A stretch of 64,000 bases of DNA from Torymus aiolomorphi (lineage: Eukaryota > Arthropoda > Insecta > Hymenoptera > Torymidae): NCBI GenBank assembly GCA_036365515.1, contig CM070874.1, positions 117,060,235-117,124,234 on the forward strand, in the 5' to 3' direction. Shown here piece after piece: positions 32,401 to 44,984 of this stretch. How positions within the stretch are numbered: the first letter of the stretch is position 1; the number at the start of each line of letters is the position of its first letter. Under the pieces are notes generated by a model. That model saw only the letters and a program-made list of their open reading frames with translations. It made no database searches and was not told the origin of the DNA. The translations under genes were made by a program, and so were the position numbers.

Positions 32401-35400
32401 GAAATCTAGAACATTTTTCAAAATTGCTCCTTTCCGCTAGGTCCTTCGACCCCAAAAGATGTTCCATCCACTAGAGCAGGAAGATATAGTCGGGTATTGT
32501 GACTAGGAGGCTTAGAAAATTGAAATTTTGCATTTTTAAGCGATTTTAAGCGGATTAGATCCCAATAAACGAAGAAAAATTTTTTTCCTCCAAATTTCGG
32601 CAAAATTCATATATAGGGGTATTTTTCGCTGCTCTTTCGATTGGTGCTATGATTTTTGCAATATCAAAATTTCTGAAAATTATTACTTTCCTATTGGCTC
32701 TACGGCCCTAAACCTACTCCATTCGATAGAGCGGAAAAAAGTAGTAGCGTATAATGATTGGTGGAGTTAGAAAATGGAAATTTTTAGGTTTTCAAGCGAT
32801 TTGAGATCGATTTGGTCCAAATAAACGAAGAAATCTTGAACATTTTTCAAAATTGCTCCTTACCGCTAGTTCCTTAGTCCCCGAAAGATGTTCCATCCAC
32901 TAGAGCAGGAAGATATAGTCGGGTATTGTGACTAGTACGCTGCGAAAATTGATATTTTGCATTTTTGAGCGATTTTAAACGGATTAGATTCCAATAAACG
33001 AAAAAAAATTTTCTCCATCCAAATTTCGGCAATATTCATATATAGGGGTATTTTTCGCTGCTCCTTCGATTGGTGCTATGATTTTTGCAATATCTCAAAA
33101 TTTCTGTAAATTATTACTTTCCTATTGGCTCTACGGCTCTAAAACCTACTCCATTCGATAGAGCGGAAAAAATAGTCGCGAATAGTGATTGGTGGGATTA
33201 AAAAATGTAAATTTTGGGTTTTCAAGCGATTTGAAATCGATTTGGTCAAAATAAACGAAGAAATCTAGAACATTTTTCAAAATTGCTCGTTTCCGCTAGG
33301 TCCTTCGACCCCAAAAGATGTTCCATCCACTAGAGCAGGAAGATATAGTCCGGTATTGTGACTAGTAGGCTGAGAAAATTTAAATTTTGCATTTTTGAGC
33401 GATTTTAAGCGGATTCGATCCCAATAAACGAAGAAATATTTTTTCCTCAAAATTTCGCCAAAATTCATATAGAGGGGTATTTTTCGCTGCTCTTTCGATT
33501 GGTGCTATCATTTTTGCAATATCTCAAAATTTCTTAAAATTATTACTTTCCTATTGGCTTTACGGCCCTAAAACCTACTCCAGTCGATAGAGCGGAAAAA
33601 CATAGTCGCGTATAGTGATTGGTGGGATTAAAAAATGGAAAATTTGGGTTTTCAAGCGATTTGAAATAGATTTGCTCCAAGTAAACGAAGAAATCTAGAA
33701 CATTTTTCAAAATTGCTCCTTTCCGCTAAGTCCTTCGACCCCAAAAGATGTTCCATCCACTAGAGCAGGAAGATATAGTCGGGTATTGTGACTAGGAGGC
33801 TTAGAAAATTGAAATTTTGCATTTTTAAGCGATTTTAAGCGGATTAGATCCCAATAAACGAAGAAAAATTTTTTTCCTCCAAATTTCGGCAAAATTCATA
33901 TATAGGGGTATTTTTCGCTGCTCTTTCGATTGGTGCTATCATTTTTGCAATATCTCAAAATTTCTTAAAATTATTACTTTCCTATTGGCTTTACGGCCCT
34001 AAAACCTACTCCAGTCGATAGAGCGGAAAAACATAGTCGCGTATAGTGATTGGTGGGATTAAAAAATGGAAATTTTTAGGTTTTCAAGCGATTTGAGATC
34101 GATTTGGTCCAAATAAACGAAGAAATCTTGAACATTTTTCAAAATTGCTCCTTACCGCTAGTTCCTTAGTCCCCGAAAGATGTTCCATCCACTAGAGCAG
34201 GAAGATATAGTCGGGTATTGTGACTAGGAGGCTTAGAAAATTGAAATTTTGCATTTTTAAGCGATTTTAAGCGGATTAGATCCCAATAAACGAAGAAAAA
34301 TTTTTTTCCTCCAAATTTCGGCAAAATTCATATATAGGGGTATTTTTCGCTGCTCTTTCGATTGGTGCTATGATTTTTGCAATATCAAAATTTCTGAAAA
34401 TTATTACTTTCCTATTGGCTCTACGGCCCTAAACCTACTCCATTCGATAGAGCGGAAAAAAGTAGTAGCGTATAATGATTGGTGGAGTTAGAAAATGGAA
34501 ATTTTTAGGTTTTCAAGCGATTTGAGATCGATTTGGTCCAAATAAACGAAGAAATCTTGAACATTTTTCAAAATTGCTCCTTACCGCTAGTTCCTTAGTC
34601 CCCGAAAGATGTTCCATCCACTAGAGCAGGAAGATATAGTCGGGTATTGTGACTAGTACGCTGCGAAAATTGATATTTTGCATTTTTGAGCGATTTTAAA
34701 CGGATTAGATTCCAATAAACGAAAAAAAATTTTCTCCATCCAAATTTCGGCAATATTCATATATAGGGGTATTTTTCGCTGCTCTTTCGATTGGTGCTAT
34801 CATTTTTGCAATATCTCAAAATTTCTTAAAATTATTACTTTCCTATTGGCTTTACGGCCCTAAAACCTACTCCAGTCGATAGAGCGGAAAAACATAGTCG
34901 CGTATAGTGATTGGTGGCATTAAAAAATGGAAAATTTGGGTTTTCAAGCGATTTGAAATAGATTTGCTCCAAGTAAACGAAGAAATCTAGAACATTTTTC
35001 AAAATTGCTCGTTTCCGCTAGGTCCTTCGACCCCAAAAGATGTTCCATCCACTAGAGCAGGAAGATATAGTCCGGTATTGTGACTAGTAGGCTGAGAAAA
35101 TTTAAATTTTGCATTTTTGAGCGATTTTAAGCGGATTCGATCCCAATAAACGAAGAAATATTTTTTCCTCAAAATTTCGCCAAAATTCATATAGAGGGGT
35201 ATTTTTCGCTGCTCTTTCGATTGGTGCTATCATTTTTGCAATATCTCAAAATTTCTTAAAATTATTACTTTCCTATTGGCTTTACGGCCCTAAAACCTAC
35301 TCCAGTCGATAGAGCGGAAAAACATAGTCGCGTATAGTGATTGGTGGGATTAAAAAATGGAAAATTTGGGTTTTCAAGCGATTTGAAATAGATTTGCTCC

Positions 35401-36790
35401 AAGTAAACGAAGAAATCTAGAACATTTTTCAAAATTGCTCCTTTCCGCTAAGTCCTTCGACCCCAAAAGATGTTCCATCCACTAGAGCAGGAAGATATAG
35501 TCGGGTATTGTGACTAGGAGGCTTAGAAAATTGAAATTTTGCATTTTTAAGCGATTTTAAGCGGATTAGATCCCAATAAACGAAGAAAAATTTTTTTCCT
35601 CCAAATTTCGGCAAAATTCATATATAGGGGTATTTTTCGCTGCTCTTTCGATTGGTGCTATGATTTTTGCAATATCAAAATTTCTGAAAATTATTACTTT
35701 CCTATTGGCTCTACGGCCCTAAACCTACTCCATTCGATAGAGCGGGAAAAAGTAGTAGCGTATAATGATTGGTGGAGTTAGAAAATGGAAATTTTTAGGT
35801 TTTCAAGCGATTTGAGATCGATTTGGTCCAAATAAACGAAGAAATCTTGAACATTTTTCAAAATTGCTCCTTTCCGCTAGTTCCTTAGTCCCCGAAAGAT
35901 GTTCCATCCACTAGAGCAGGAAGATATAGTCGGGTATTGTGACTAGTACGCTGCGAAAATTGATATTTTGCATTTTTGAGCGATTTTAAACGGATTAGAT
36001 TCCAATAAACGAAAAAAAATTTTCTCCATCCAAATTTCGGCAATATTCATATATAGGGGTATTTTTCGCTGCTCTTTCGATTGGTGCTATGATTTTTGCA
36101 ATATCTCAAAATTTCTGTAAATTATTACTTTCCTATTGGCTCTACGGCCCTAAAACCTACTCCATTCGATAGAGCGGAAAAAATAGTCGCGTATAGTGAT
36201 TGGTGGGAGTAGAAAATGGAAATTTTTAGGTTTTCGAGCGATTTGAAATCGATTTGGTACAAATAAACAAAGAAATCTAGAACATTTTTCAAAATTGTTC
36301 CTTTCCGCTAGTTCCTCCGACCCCAAAAGATGTTCCATCGACTAGAGCAGGAAGATATAGTCCGGTATTGTGACTAGTAGGCAGAGAAAATTGAAATTTA
36401 GCATTTTTGAGCGATTTTAAGCGGATTCGATCCCAATAAACGAAGAAATATTTTTTCCTCAAAATTTCGCCAAAATTCATATAGAGGGTTATTTTTCGCT
36501 GCTCTTTCGATTGGTGCTATGATGTTTGCAATATCTCAAAATTTCTGAAAATTATTACTTTCCTATTGGCTCTACGGCCCTAAATCCTACTCCATTCGAT
36601 AGAGCGGAAAAAAATTGTCGCGTATAGTGATTGGTGGGATTAGAAAATGGGAATTTTGGGTTTTCAAGCGATTTGAAATCGATTTGGTCCAAATAAACGA
36701 AGAAATCTAGAACATTTTTCAGAATTGCTCCTTTCCGCTAGGTCCTTCGACCCCAAAAGATGTTCCATCGACTAGAGCAGGAAGATATAG
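29417..36790. repeat. 430-bp tandem satellite, 17 full copies plus part of one
   Basis: The landmark TCCTTCGACCCCAAAAGATG (or a close variant) occurs at 29425, 29856, 30286, 30717, 31148, 31579, 32011, 32442, 32871, 33301, 33731, 34163, 34592, 35023, 35453, 35882, 36313 and 36743, a spacing of 429-432. Each unit has two diverged halves with the same order of words: TCCATCCACTAGAGCAGGAA and TCCATTCGATAGAGCGGAAA, each followed by ATAGTCG, an AAAATTG or AAAATGG block, GCGATTT and AATAAACGAAGAAA. A roughly 61-codon minus-strand frame recurs in many copies but shows no gene-like features. The array begins abruptly at 29417 and ends at the BEL remnant. Confidence 0.95.
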
Positions 36791-36937
36791 ACTTATAACT
36801 TATTAAATCACCCACAACATGTACCTCATATAATTTATTGCATTCTCAAACATTTTCGTCCTTCGAGCCCGATTAACATGCTGTGGTATGAATAGAGCCA
36901 GTGAATAAATACTTATTATTGTAAAACTCAACAGAAT

Positions 36938-37729
36938 ATGACGATGCAGACCAACCAGGACAAACTCAAGGCGGTGGAAAAGGAGAAGCATGGAAATTCT
37001 TCTGCATCTGAAGTTGAGGATGACCACCAGAAGGAGGAACAAGCGACTCAAGGTACATCAGTTGGGAAGAAGATTGCACCGAAGAGGACTGGCAGCCGCT
37101 CAGTCAATGTGCATGGACTCAGTGTTGTGGCCACCCACATTAGGACATGGTCCAAATCTCCGAATGCAATTCCGGCTTCCTTCCTCTGCAAGGTCAACTC
37201 TCAGTACTTGAGGCTGGATGCCTTGGAGCGGATCACTGCCTATATCAAGGTGAGAGGTGATACTGCCACTCCTCCTGTGTTGCTGGTTTGGAGGCAGGAT
37301 GCTGAGGAGCTCTACGCTCTCTACAAAAGGGATCAGTCACTCATCGAAGCAAGCTGCCCAGCGTCATTCGCAGATAATGACTATTTCCAGGGCAGCTTCC
37401 ACAAATCTGTACATGAGCAGTACCACTCAATTATTTTTGAAGTCAGTACATTGGAAAAGAAGTGGCGCTCCAAGCATCAAGGTTCTCAACCTACCACCGG
37501 TGAAACTCAAGTCAGTGATCGAAGCAAGTTGCGAGAGATTAAGCTACCCACATTCAACGGAACATACTCAGAGTGGCCTGCTTACAAGGATCTCTTCATG
37601 GATATGGTACTCAATTGGCCTCAACTCAGTAACACAGTAAAATTACACTATTTGCGCAGCTCTCTGGTTGGATCACCACTCCTGGAACACACTGGTGGAG
37701 CGGTTCGAAAACAAGCGGTTCCTGGTTAA
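36938..37729 (+). pseudogene. BEL gag, N-terminal part
   Basis: 263 residues. The charged N-terminus is followed by helical sequence and then LREIKLPTFNGTYSEWPAYKD, the hallmark of the gag region of BEL/Pao elements, and LHYLRSSLVGSPL. The frame is lost near 37715. Normally gag continues for over 100 residues to the zinc knuckles, here in another frame after about 400 bp of broken sequence. Confidence 0.8.
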
Positions 37730-38128
37730 TTTAATCATCATCTTGATCACTTACCGGAACTGACACCAGCTCAAGGAAAAAATCCGACCTCACTCAACAT
37801 TGTCGTCACCGAAATTTTACGATACCGAAAATCGATCCAGTTACTCGTACCTAGGGAGGAAATCGGAGACTGTGTCTTCTCCCACCGCATGTCTAAGCTG
37901 CTCAACCGTGCAACGAGAGAAGCCTGGGAAACGTGACGAGGTACGAGCACTGCATTGTCAACCTTCGAGGACTTTGAAGTATTTGTCGTAGCGCGTGTCC
38001 GTGCCTTGGAATTAGCTGCAGATTCGTCAACAGGGCCTCAAAAGCCACCCACCTCTTAAGCTTGAAAACCATCACGGGCACATAACGTCACTAGTCAAAC
38101 TCAACCTCGGCAGTAAGACTCAAGTAAG

Positions 38129-38416
38129 GTGACACACTCAACACAGATCTCTCAACATCCTTGCGCGTACTGTGGGGATCCTCATTTCATAGTGGCATGT
38201 CCAAGGTTTAAACATTTCAATGAGCAGCAAAGAAGGAAGTTTGTAATGGAAAAGCCACTCTGTTATAACTGTCTCGGCCTTCACTCAGCTAAAAATTGCA
38301 AGTCTCAATACAAATGCAGAACTTATAATGGGAATCATCATACCATGATTCATGTGCCACGAGACCCTGAAGGCAAGACTCAAACCAATTCAGCTACCGG
38401 ATCTACTCAAAATTAG
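38129..38416 (+). pseudogene. BEL gag zinc-knuckle segment
   Basis: 95 residues with CAYCGDPHFIVACPRF, then LCYNCLGLHSAKNCKSQYKC and NGNHHTMIH, the paired knuckle pattern of BEL gag proteins that bind RNA. It ends with a stop before the protease frame. Confidence 0.75.
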
Positions 38417-38497
38417 GACAACGGCGCAATCATCTTACATCACGGTCAAACTCAACATGATTACTCAATTCCTCAACTCACTTTACTTGCAACTGCA

Positions 38498-38830
38498 TTG
38501 GCATGGTATGACTCACCGGTGACATCTCATCAATTAAGAATACTCATTGATTCAGGGTCGGAAATCTCATTCATCTCCAAGAACACCGTTAATTTACTCA
38601 GGATTCAGCGGCAACACTCAACAATCCCAATTCTTGGAGTTGGAGGCACGCACTCAACTCACACTCTCGGAAAAACTCAACTTAAGTTACGTACCATCTA
38701 CAAAAATCTCACAGTTCGGATCACAGCTCACATTATACGCCAAGTCTCAACACTATTACCCGCAGAAGCATGTGACCAACGTCACTGGCACCATACAGAG
38801 AAACTCAACTTGACTGATCCAACCTTTTAG
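38498..38830 (+). pseudogene. BEL aspartic protease segment
   Basis: 110 residues. RILIDSGSEISFIS holds the catalytic D-S-G of BEL proteases. The frame ends at a TAG near 38828. The sequence resumes after the break with VDVLIGADYY-type residues, the usual start of the linker to RT. Confidence 0.75.
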
Positions 38831-38908
38831 AAGCCTCAACCAGTAGATGTACTCATAGGAGCGGACTATTACGGCCAAATCATAAAACCTAACCTCATAA
38901 GGGGGAGT

Positions 38909-40009
38909 ATGACTGAACCTGTCGCGCAATTATCAATTTTCGGCTGGCTACTAATAGGTCCATTCAACTCAGCGGTCAAACACAAGGTAGTACATCACAC
39001 AACGGCTTCACTCAACACTGAAGACTTGCAGGAATTACTCACTCTCTTTTGGGTTCAAGAAGAGCCACCCTCAAATTCTGCAGTCAAACTCAACAAGGAA
39101 GAAGCATTGTGTGAGCAACACTTTGTTGAAACTCACACGAGAGATACTCATGGACGATATCAAGTCAGATTACCTCTCATAACCTCAGCAGAAGTACTAG
39201 GAAATTCATTCGGAAAAGCTCAAGCGTGCCTCAAACGAACACTCACAAAATGCAATCAAGAAAGTATCTACAAAGAAAAGTATTATGCATTTATGGAAGA
39301 ATACTGCAAATTGGGCCATATGGTGCAGATCCCTCAACAGGAAATATCTGCCAAACCATCTTACTATCTTCCTCACCATGGAGTATTACGAGAAGATAGT
39401 CTAACGACAAAACTCAGAGCATTATTCAACGGTTCAGCACTCACAACAAATGGAAACTCACTCAATGATATAATGCATACTGGGCCCAACCTCTCACCTA
39501 ACATTGTGGATGTTCTCATATGGATTCGAACTCAGCCATTTGTATTCTCAACTGACATTACTAAAATGTATTGTCAGATTAATGTTCATCCTCAAGATTG
39601 GAATCTACAATGCATTTTATGGGTAGATGAAAAGGGTCAACTCACTCACTTCCATTTGACTACAGTCACCTATGGAACACGAGCAGCTCCGTACTTAGCA
39701 ATTTGGACACTTCTTCAGCTGGTAAAGGATGAAGGAGGCAATTATCCACTTGCGGTAGACTCACTACTTTTTGGAAGGTATGTGGATGACATCTTCGGTG
39801 GAGCTGCATCAAAGGAAATTCTCATTGAAAAGGCCAAGCAGTTAACCTCACTCTGCACGGCAGGCGGTTTTCCATTAGCCAAGTGGAACTCCAACTCATC
39901 AGAATTTCTAAGAGATTTTCTCACAGATAATGAACAGATGAAGTGGCTCCCAAAATCAGATAAACTCACATTTCGGATGACTGCCACCCCACCAGGAGAT
40001 GATCACTAA
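38909..40009 (+). pseudogene. BEL reverse transcriptase
   Basis: 366 residues. GWLLIGP is the block before the RT; LRALFNGSA, FSTDITKMYCQI and LLFGRYVDDIFGG are RT motifs, with YVDD catalytic. The frame ends at 40009, and the next domain, starting IILSEVSQLHDPIGIISPV, begins in another frame at 39999. The two were one polyprotein before a small indel. Confidence 0.8.
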
Positions 40010-40739
40010 ACGGATTATACTGTCGGAAGTATCTCAACTGCACGATCCCATTGGAATAATCTCACCGGTCATAATCACCTCAAAAATCCTCCTACAAGAA
40101 CTGTGGCTTTACAAGCTTTCTTGGGACGAATCACTGCCAAACTCAATTGTGAAGAAATGGCTGCACATCCGAGAAGATCTCACATACCTGAAGACAATCG
40201 CCATACCTCGGTGGTTAGGCATTCAGGATAACTCAGTTGTAGAACTTCACGGCTTCTCGGATGCTTCACAACAGGCAATGGCCGCAGTTCTTTACGTCAA
40301 AACCACAACACTCAAATCTCACTCAACAACATCATTTCTCATCTCCAAAACAAAGGTGGCACCACTCAAACGACTGTCAATCCCATGATTGGAATTAGGA
40401 GCGGCAGTTTTACTCACAAGGTTGGCAAAACACGTATTGGAAAACTCACAATTGCCAATTTCACAAATTCATCTGTGGACAGATGCTAAGGTAGCACTCA
40501 CATGGATATGCTCACACCCCTCACGATGGAAGGATTTCGTTCGAAACAGAGTGGCACTCATACAAGAACTCATTCCAACAGCACAATGGAGACATGTGCC
40601 TGGAGCAGTAAATCCAGCAGACTATTCCTCGCGTGGATTACTCATCTCACAACTCAGAGAGCACCATTTCTCTGCAAGAAAGAATCAGCTTGGCCATCTC
40701 AAGCAAACTCTATTTAAGAGAATGACCTTCCAGAAATGA
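39999..40739 (+). pseudogene. BEL RT connection and RNase H
   Basis: The first part has SQLHDPIGIISPVIITSKIL and HGFSDASQQAMAAVLY (RNase H with D). A TGA at 40386-40388 replaces what is usually Arg in the SIPRLEL block, then the same frame continues: LELGAAVLLTRL, LWTDAKVALTWI and VPGAVNPADYSSRG. It ends at 40739. A C-to-T change in CGA would explain the stop. Confidence 0.75.
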
Positions 40740-40785
40740 GGGCCAAGGTCACACTCACCGCAGCCAAGTCAGACTCAAGCACAGT

Positions 40786-42225
40786 ATGGAACATCATCGA
40801 CCATTACTCATCACTCACTCAGCTAATAAAAATCACGGGATGGGGGTAATTCTTGCATGTGGTCGATTCAAGGCTAAAGGCAAAACTCACCATGAATCGA
40901 AACTCACTACTGATCTAATCAGCAAGGCAAAACTCTTCTGGGTCAAGAAAATTCAGCAAGTTCATTTCCACACAGAACTTATTATGCTGACAAATTCTCA
41001 AGTCCCAAGAAACCATGTCTTCAACCGATTGACTGCCTACATAGACTCAACAGGAATTCTTCGAGTAGGAGGGCGGCTTCAAAAAATTCAACTCGATCAT
41101 TACTCAAAACACCCAGCAATTATACCACGGAGCAGTCAACTCAACACGGTGGCGCTCAACTCACCCTGGCACACACTCGGCAGGAATTTTGGATAATAGG
41201 AGGCAGAGCACCGGTCAAGTCACATATTTTAAAGTGTGTGACTTGTGCAAGGTATCGGGCTCAACAGGCTCAGCAACTCATGGGTCAATTACCCATGGCC
41301 AGGGTTACCCCATCATCACCTTTCACTCACACTGTGATCGATTACACCGGGCCAATCATCATAACCTCATGGAAAGGTCGTGGATCCAAAACATACAAAT
41401 GTTGGATTTGTATCTTTGTGTGCTTCTCAACTTCAGCTGTTCATTTAGAACTGGTCAGTGATTACTCAACGGACGGATTCTTAGCGGCTTACAAACGGTT
41501 CACCTCAAGGAGAGGAATACCTTCCAAACTCTACTCAGACTGCGGAACAAACTTCATCTGAGCAGAAAAGGAACTGAAGATTCTCTTCTCACAAAGTCAG
41601 CATGAAAACTCAATTTTGTATAACTCACTAACCAACGAAGGAACCCAATGAATATTCAACCCACCTGCTGCACCTCACATGGGAGGCAAGTGAGAAGCAG
41701 TAGTGAAATCAGTTAAATTTTACCTGCGACGGACCATTGGGGACACTCTACTCACCTTTGAAGCTTCAGCAACCTTGCTCACTCAAATAGAAACGTTACT
41801 CAACTCAAGGCCGCTAGAACTACTCAGTGAAGACCCAGAAGATATCAACGCACTCACACCCGGACATTTTCTCATCGGCAAGGCATTGAACTCAGTGCCT
41901 GAACCAAGCTTACTCAACCTCAATGAATCAAGGCTTTCCAAGTGGCAACTCATTCAACGAATCACTCAGCAATTTTGGAAGCTTTGGTCAACGGCTTCAA
42001 TCCATTTCAAAATGGCATCATCCTTCTCATGAGATAAAAGTGGGTTCCATGGTACTGCTCACGGATGAACACTCACCACCAAGCAAATGGCCACTCGCAA
42101 GAGTCACTCAACTTTATCCTGGAGCCGACAATCTCAACAGAGTTGTTACAATCAAGACGGCCACCACTCAGCTTACTCGCCCAATCTCAAAACTCGCCAT
42201 CTTGCTAATGCCAATCGAAAATTAA
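40786..42225 (+). pseudogene. BEL integrase and C-terminal domain, fragmented
   Basis: Pieces in different frames: KAKLFWVKKIQQVHF near 40920-40980, LRVGGRLQ near 41060, CARYRAQQAQQLMGQLP near 41240, PFTHTVIDYTGPI near 41325, SDCGTNFI near 41550, LRRTIGDTLLTFEASATLL near 41725, LNSRPLELLSEDPED near 41800 and a final PPSKWPLARVTQLYPG. Stops include TGA at about 41560, 41650 and 41690. The order is that of a BEL integrase with its C-terminal module. Confidence 0.8.
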
Positions 42226-42254
42226 ATCAACCTGGCGGTTGATGGTGGGCGGAA

Positions 42255-43260
42255 TGTTTGGGAATTCAGCTATTTGAATTCCCGCGGTTACGCTCAGCTC
42301 GGCTCGACTCTCGGTGTAGCCATGGCGCGGCAGTACCTCGCGGCGTCTCGGCGGAACAGCTGAGATGCTATACTGATTTATGCGGTATAGTCGCGATATT
42401 GTTATCTTTCTCACTCTCTCACCTGTAAATGGAAGAGATGTTAAGTTGATCAGTGTCCTGTGATATGAAAATGAGGAAGAAGAAGGAAGTCGACAATCAC
42501 TCGGTCTCTGAATTCAGCCTTGCCACGAGGATCATCTCTCCGCTGCGCTACTGCTAAAATTCATCGGCTCTACTCAACATATTCACTGGCTCTACTCATC
42601 TAACCTTTGGAAACTCTCATCTGCACTTCTCACCATCACTCACACACCAACTCAAGTGCATCAACGATTAGTTCAATCGCATCTACTGCAAGTTAACAAC
42701 ACTCACTCCACACGAGGTTATGTTACTAACCACATGTTCGCACCGGCGCTACATGAGCATTTAATTATCGGTTACACTCATATGCAGCAGATCAATTACA
42801 TTTGCTTGCTATTTTATTTCACATCAGCCTCATTGAACGTGGGCCAAGGGGAAAGTGTTTGGTGAAATTCAATTAAACTACGGACAACTCAGTTACACTA
42901 CAACTTCAGGAAAAACTCAACAGGTTAGTCATCTCTAGTGAGAGATTACTACAGCACTCAACGTACTAATCCAACATTGCAATTACACTCAGATTTTAAC
43001 ACACAAAGAGTTAACTCGCTTCTGCACTTTCATATTTAGTCAAAATTTCGGTTACACAATACTGTGATTATATAGCTTCTACTTAACTTTGTTATTCATT
43101 TTCAAACTTTGTATATAATCAATGTCAATACTATGTAAATATTGTGCGAACATTACTTTTAAAATATATTTTTGAATTTAAATGTACAATTGTGTTCGAC
43201 TCAAAACTTATTTAATCACCCACAGCATGTACTTCATATAATTTATTGCATTCTCAAACA
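42255..43260 (+). repeat. BEL 3' LTR
   Basis: 1006 bp, starting TGTTTGGGAATTC and ending TCTCAAACA, so the ends TGTTTG and CAAACA are inverted. It follows the polypurine-like TGATGGTGGGCGGAA. Its last 58 bp match 36794-36852. Confidence 0.85.
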
Positions 43261-43565
43261 TACTGATATTAGATGGTATTCTCTTAGAGTAGTAACATAT
43301 TTACGATAACAGCACCATCTGTCGAGAAGTCACAGACTTATTGAACAGCCCACGTACTTACTACTAATGATTACAAAAACTAACTAATTACCATAAACTT
43401 TTTGAACACTACATTATAAAGGTTAGAATGCCATAAAAGAGCATAGGATCGAGAGTGCCCATTTCGCCTCACCTCACAGTACCCACACCGCCCCAATGCA
43501 GATATATTTTTAACTGCAAATTTAAACATTTTTACAATAGGGTATGCTGGGGCGATATGGGTTAG
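43261..43565. other. No gene recognised
   Basis: Right flank of the BEL LTR. Satellite sequence does not resume here. No repeats or coding frames are supported. Confidence 0.4.
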
Positions 43566-43961
43566 TTCCAGAACCATAGTCATCGATGAAATAAGTTTTT
43601 TCACTAACCGTAAGCTTTGAAATTTTCCTGTGGATGGATTGACTCCAGATTTGAACTAAATTACTCCTGAATAGTATAATTCTCATATGAGTGTAGGGAT
43701 TTTTGATCTAATAAGAAAAAAAAAAATTGTGCTGTTTTTCAAGAGTTTTTTTTTAATTTTTAAAAATTTTTTATATTTTTTCATAATTTTTCTGATGTAA
43801 AAATTTTTTCCGACATTTAATCCTAAATCCCTACACTCATATGAGAATTATACTATTCAGGAGTAATTTAGTTCAAATCTGGAGTCAATCCATCCACAGG
43901 AAAATTTCAAAGCTTACGGTTAGTGAAAAAACTTGTTTCATCGATGACTATGGTTCTGGAC
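43566..43961. mobile_element. Foldback element with 150-bp arms
   Basis: The left arm GTTCCAGAACCATAGTCATC pairs with GATGACTATGGTTCTGGACC at the right. The arms include TCCTGTGGATGGATTGACTC and CTCATATGAGTGTAGGGATT and are nearly identical. The centre is T/A-rich. Confidence 0.75.
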
Positions 43962-44257
43962 CATATAAAAGGCCCATCGGAGAAAGTTTTAAGGTAAGGT
44001 AAATATACCCACTTTTATATGTAAAAAGTATGAAATAATTAGTTTACATTTATGTATTAAAATGTGACTTCTTATTTCAGAGAAAAAAGGTGTCTAGCCC
44101 CCTTAAGCATTTTACAGTTTTTTTCAAAGTTCGATTAATATTTTTAATAGTGAAAATGCCCACATCGTCCCATCAAGTTTCCATATCGTCCCACCTTCCC
44201 CTACTTACATTAAGGTTGTATTGGCTATATCGTCCACGTCAAAAGCTAGTCCATTAC
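43962..44257. other. No gene recognised
   Basis: Sequence between the foldback and the TTAA element. AT-rich, with no supported reading frame or repeat. Confidence 0.4.
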
Positions 44258-44984
44258 TTAAGGGAGTACCCTCAGTTTTGAATTAGTGTTCAGAAAATTA
44301 CGATATTTTTTATACTAGTATGTTTTGACCTCAAACTGACTCATACAAATTTTTGGAAAGCTAAACCAACCCAGAAAAAAGTTATTAATACTTTTATATT
44401 TACGACGTTAATACGTAGTCTTATGGGAAATCACGTTTTCGACAGTTCTTATCAAGAAATTGATTAAAACGGCTGTTCAGATTTTGATGAAACCTTGAGA
44501 AATGTATAATTTAATATCCCATGAATCTAATGCACACATCCACATGTTGATTCACCAATTTTTAGAATTAATATAAGCAAATGAATAAAATTATTCACGC
44601 TCACTCGATCATTGCACACACGATTTGGCAACGTCGCAATGAGGTTAGATAGCCCGCGCAATTTCGAATGATGCGCTTGGTACACCGAAATAATACTCAA
44701 CGCTTTCTGTGACAATTTTTAAAGATCTTTATATTTTTTAATAATTATTAATGCTAGGGAATGATATATAGGTGAATAAATACATAATAAAGTAATTAAA
44801 TAGTATAACACAAAATAATAAAAACGACATATTACTTCAAAAATATCAACTTTTATTGAACTAAACAACATTTCAATAGACATTTTTCTATAAATAATTG
44901 AACATATGCTTTTTAAATAATTTAACATTTGATCTATTCTATAATATTTAATCTATATTTAATTAATTAATAATTAGTATCACT

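Larger units (their letters stand above)
36794..43260 (+). mobile_element. BEL/Pao LTR retrotransposon, decayed, 5' LTR mostly missing
   Basis: Only the last 59 bp of the 5' LTR (36794-36852) remain, fused to the satellite. The 3' LTR (42255-43260) is complete. Between them are gag, zinc knuckles, DSG protease, RT with YVDD, RNase H and integrase in the usual BEL order, broken by stops and frameshifts. The sequence is strongly enriched in CTCA on this strand. No target duplication can be tested because the left end is lost. Confidence 0.85.

Noticed and set aside
30262..36480. Recurrent minus-strand frame of about 61 codons in many satellite units
   Set aside because: It follows from the repeated sequence itself. 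Copies are broken in several units, starts vary, and no gene-like features are seen.
29417..36790. Regular repeats as a CRISPR-like array
   Set aside because: Units are 430 bp and fully tandem with no unique spacers; this is a satellite.
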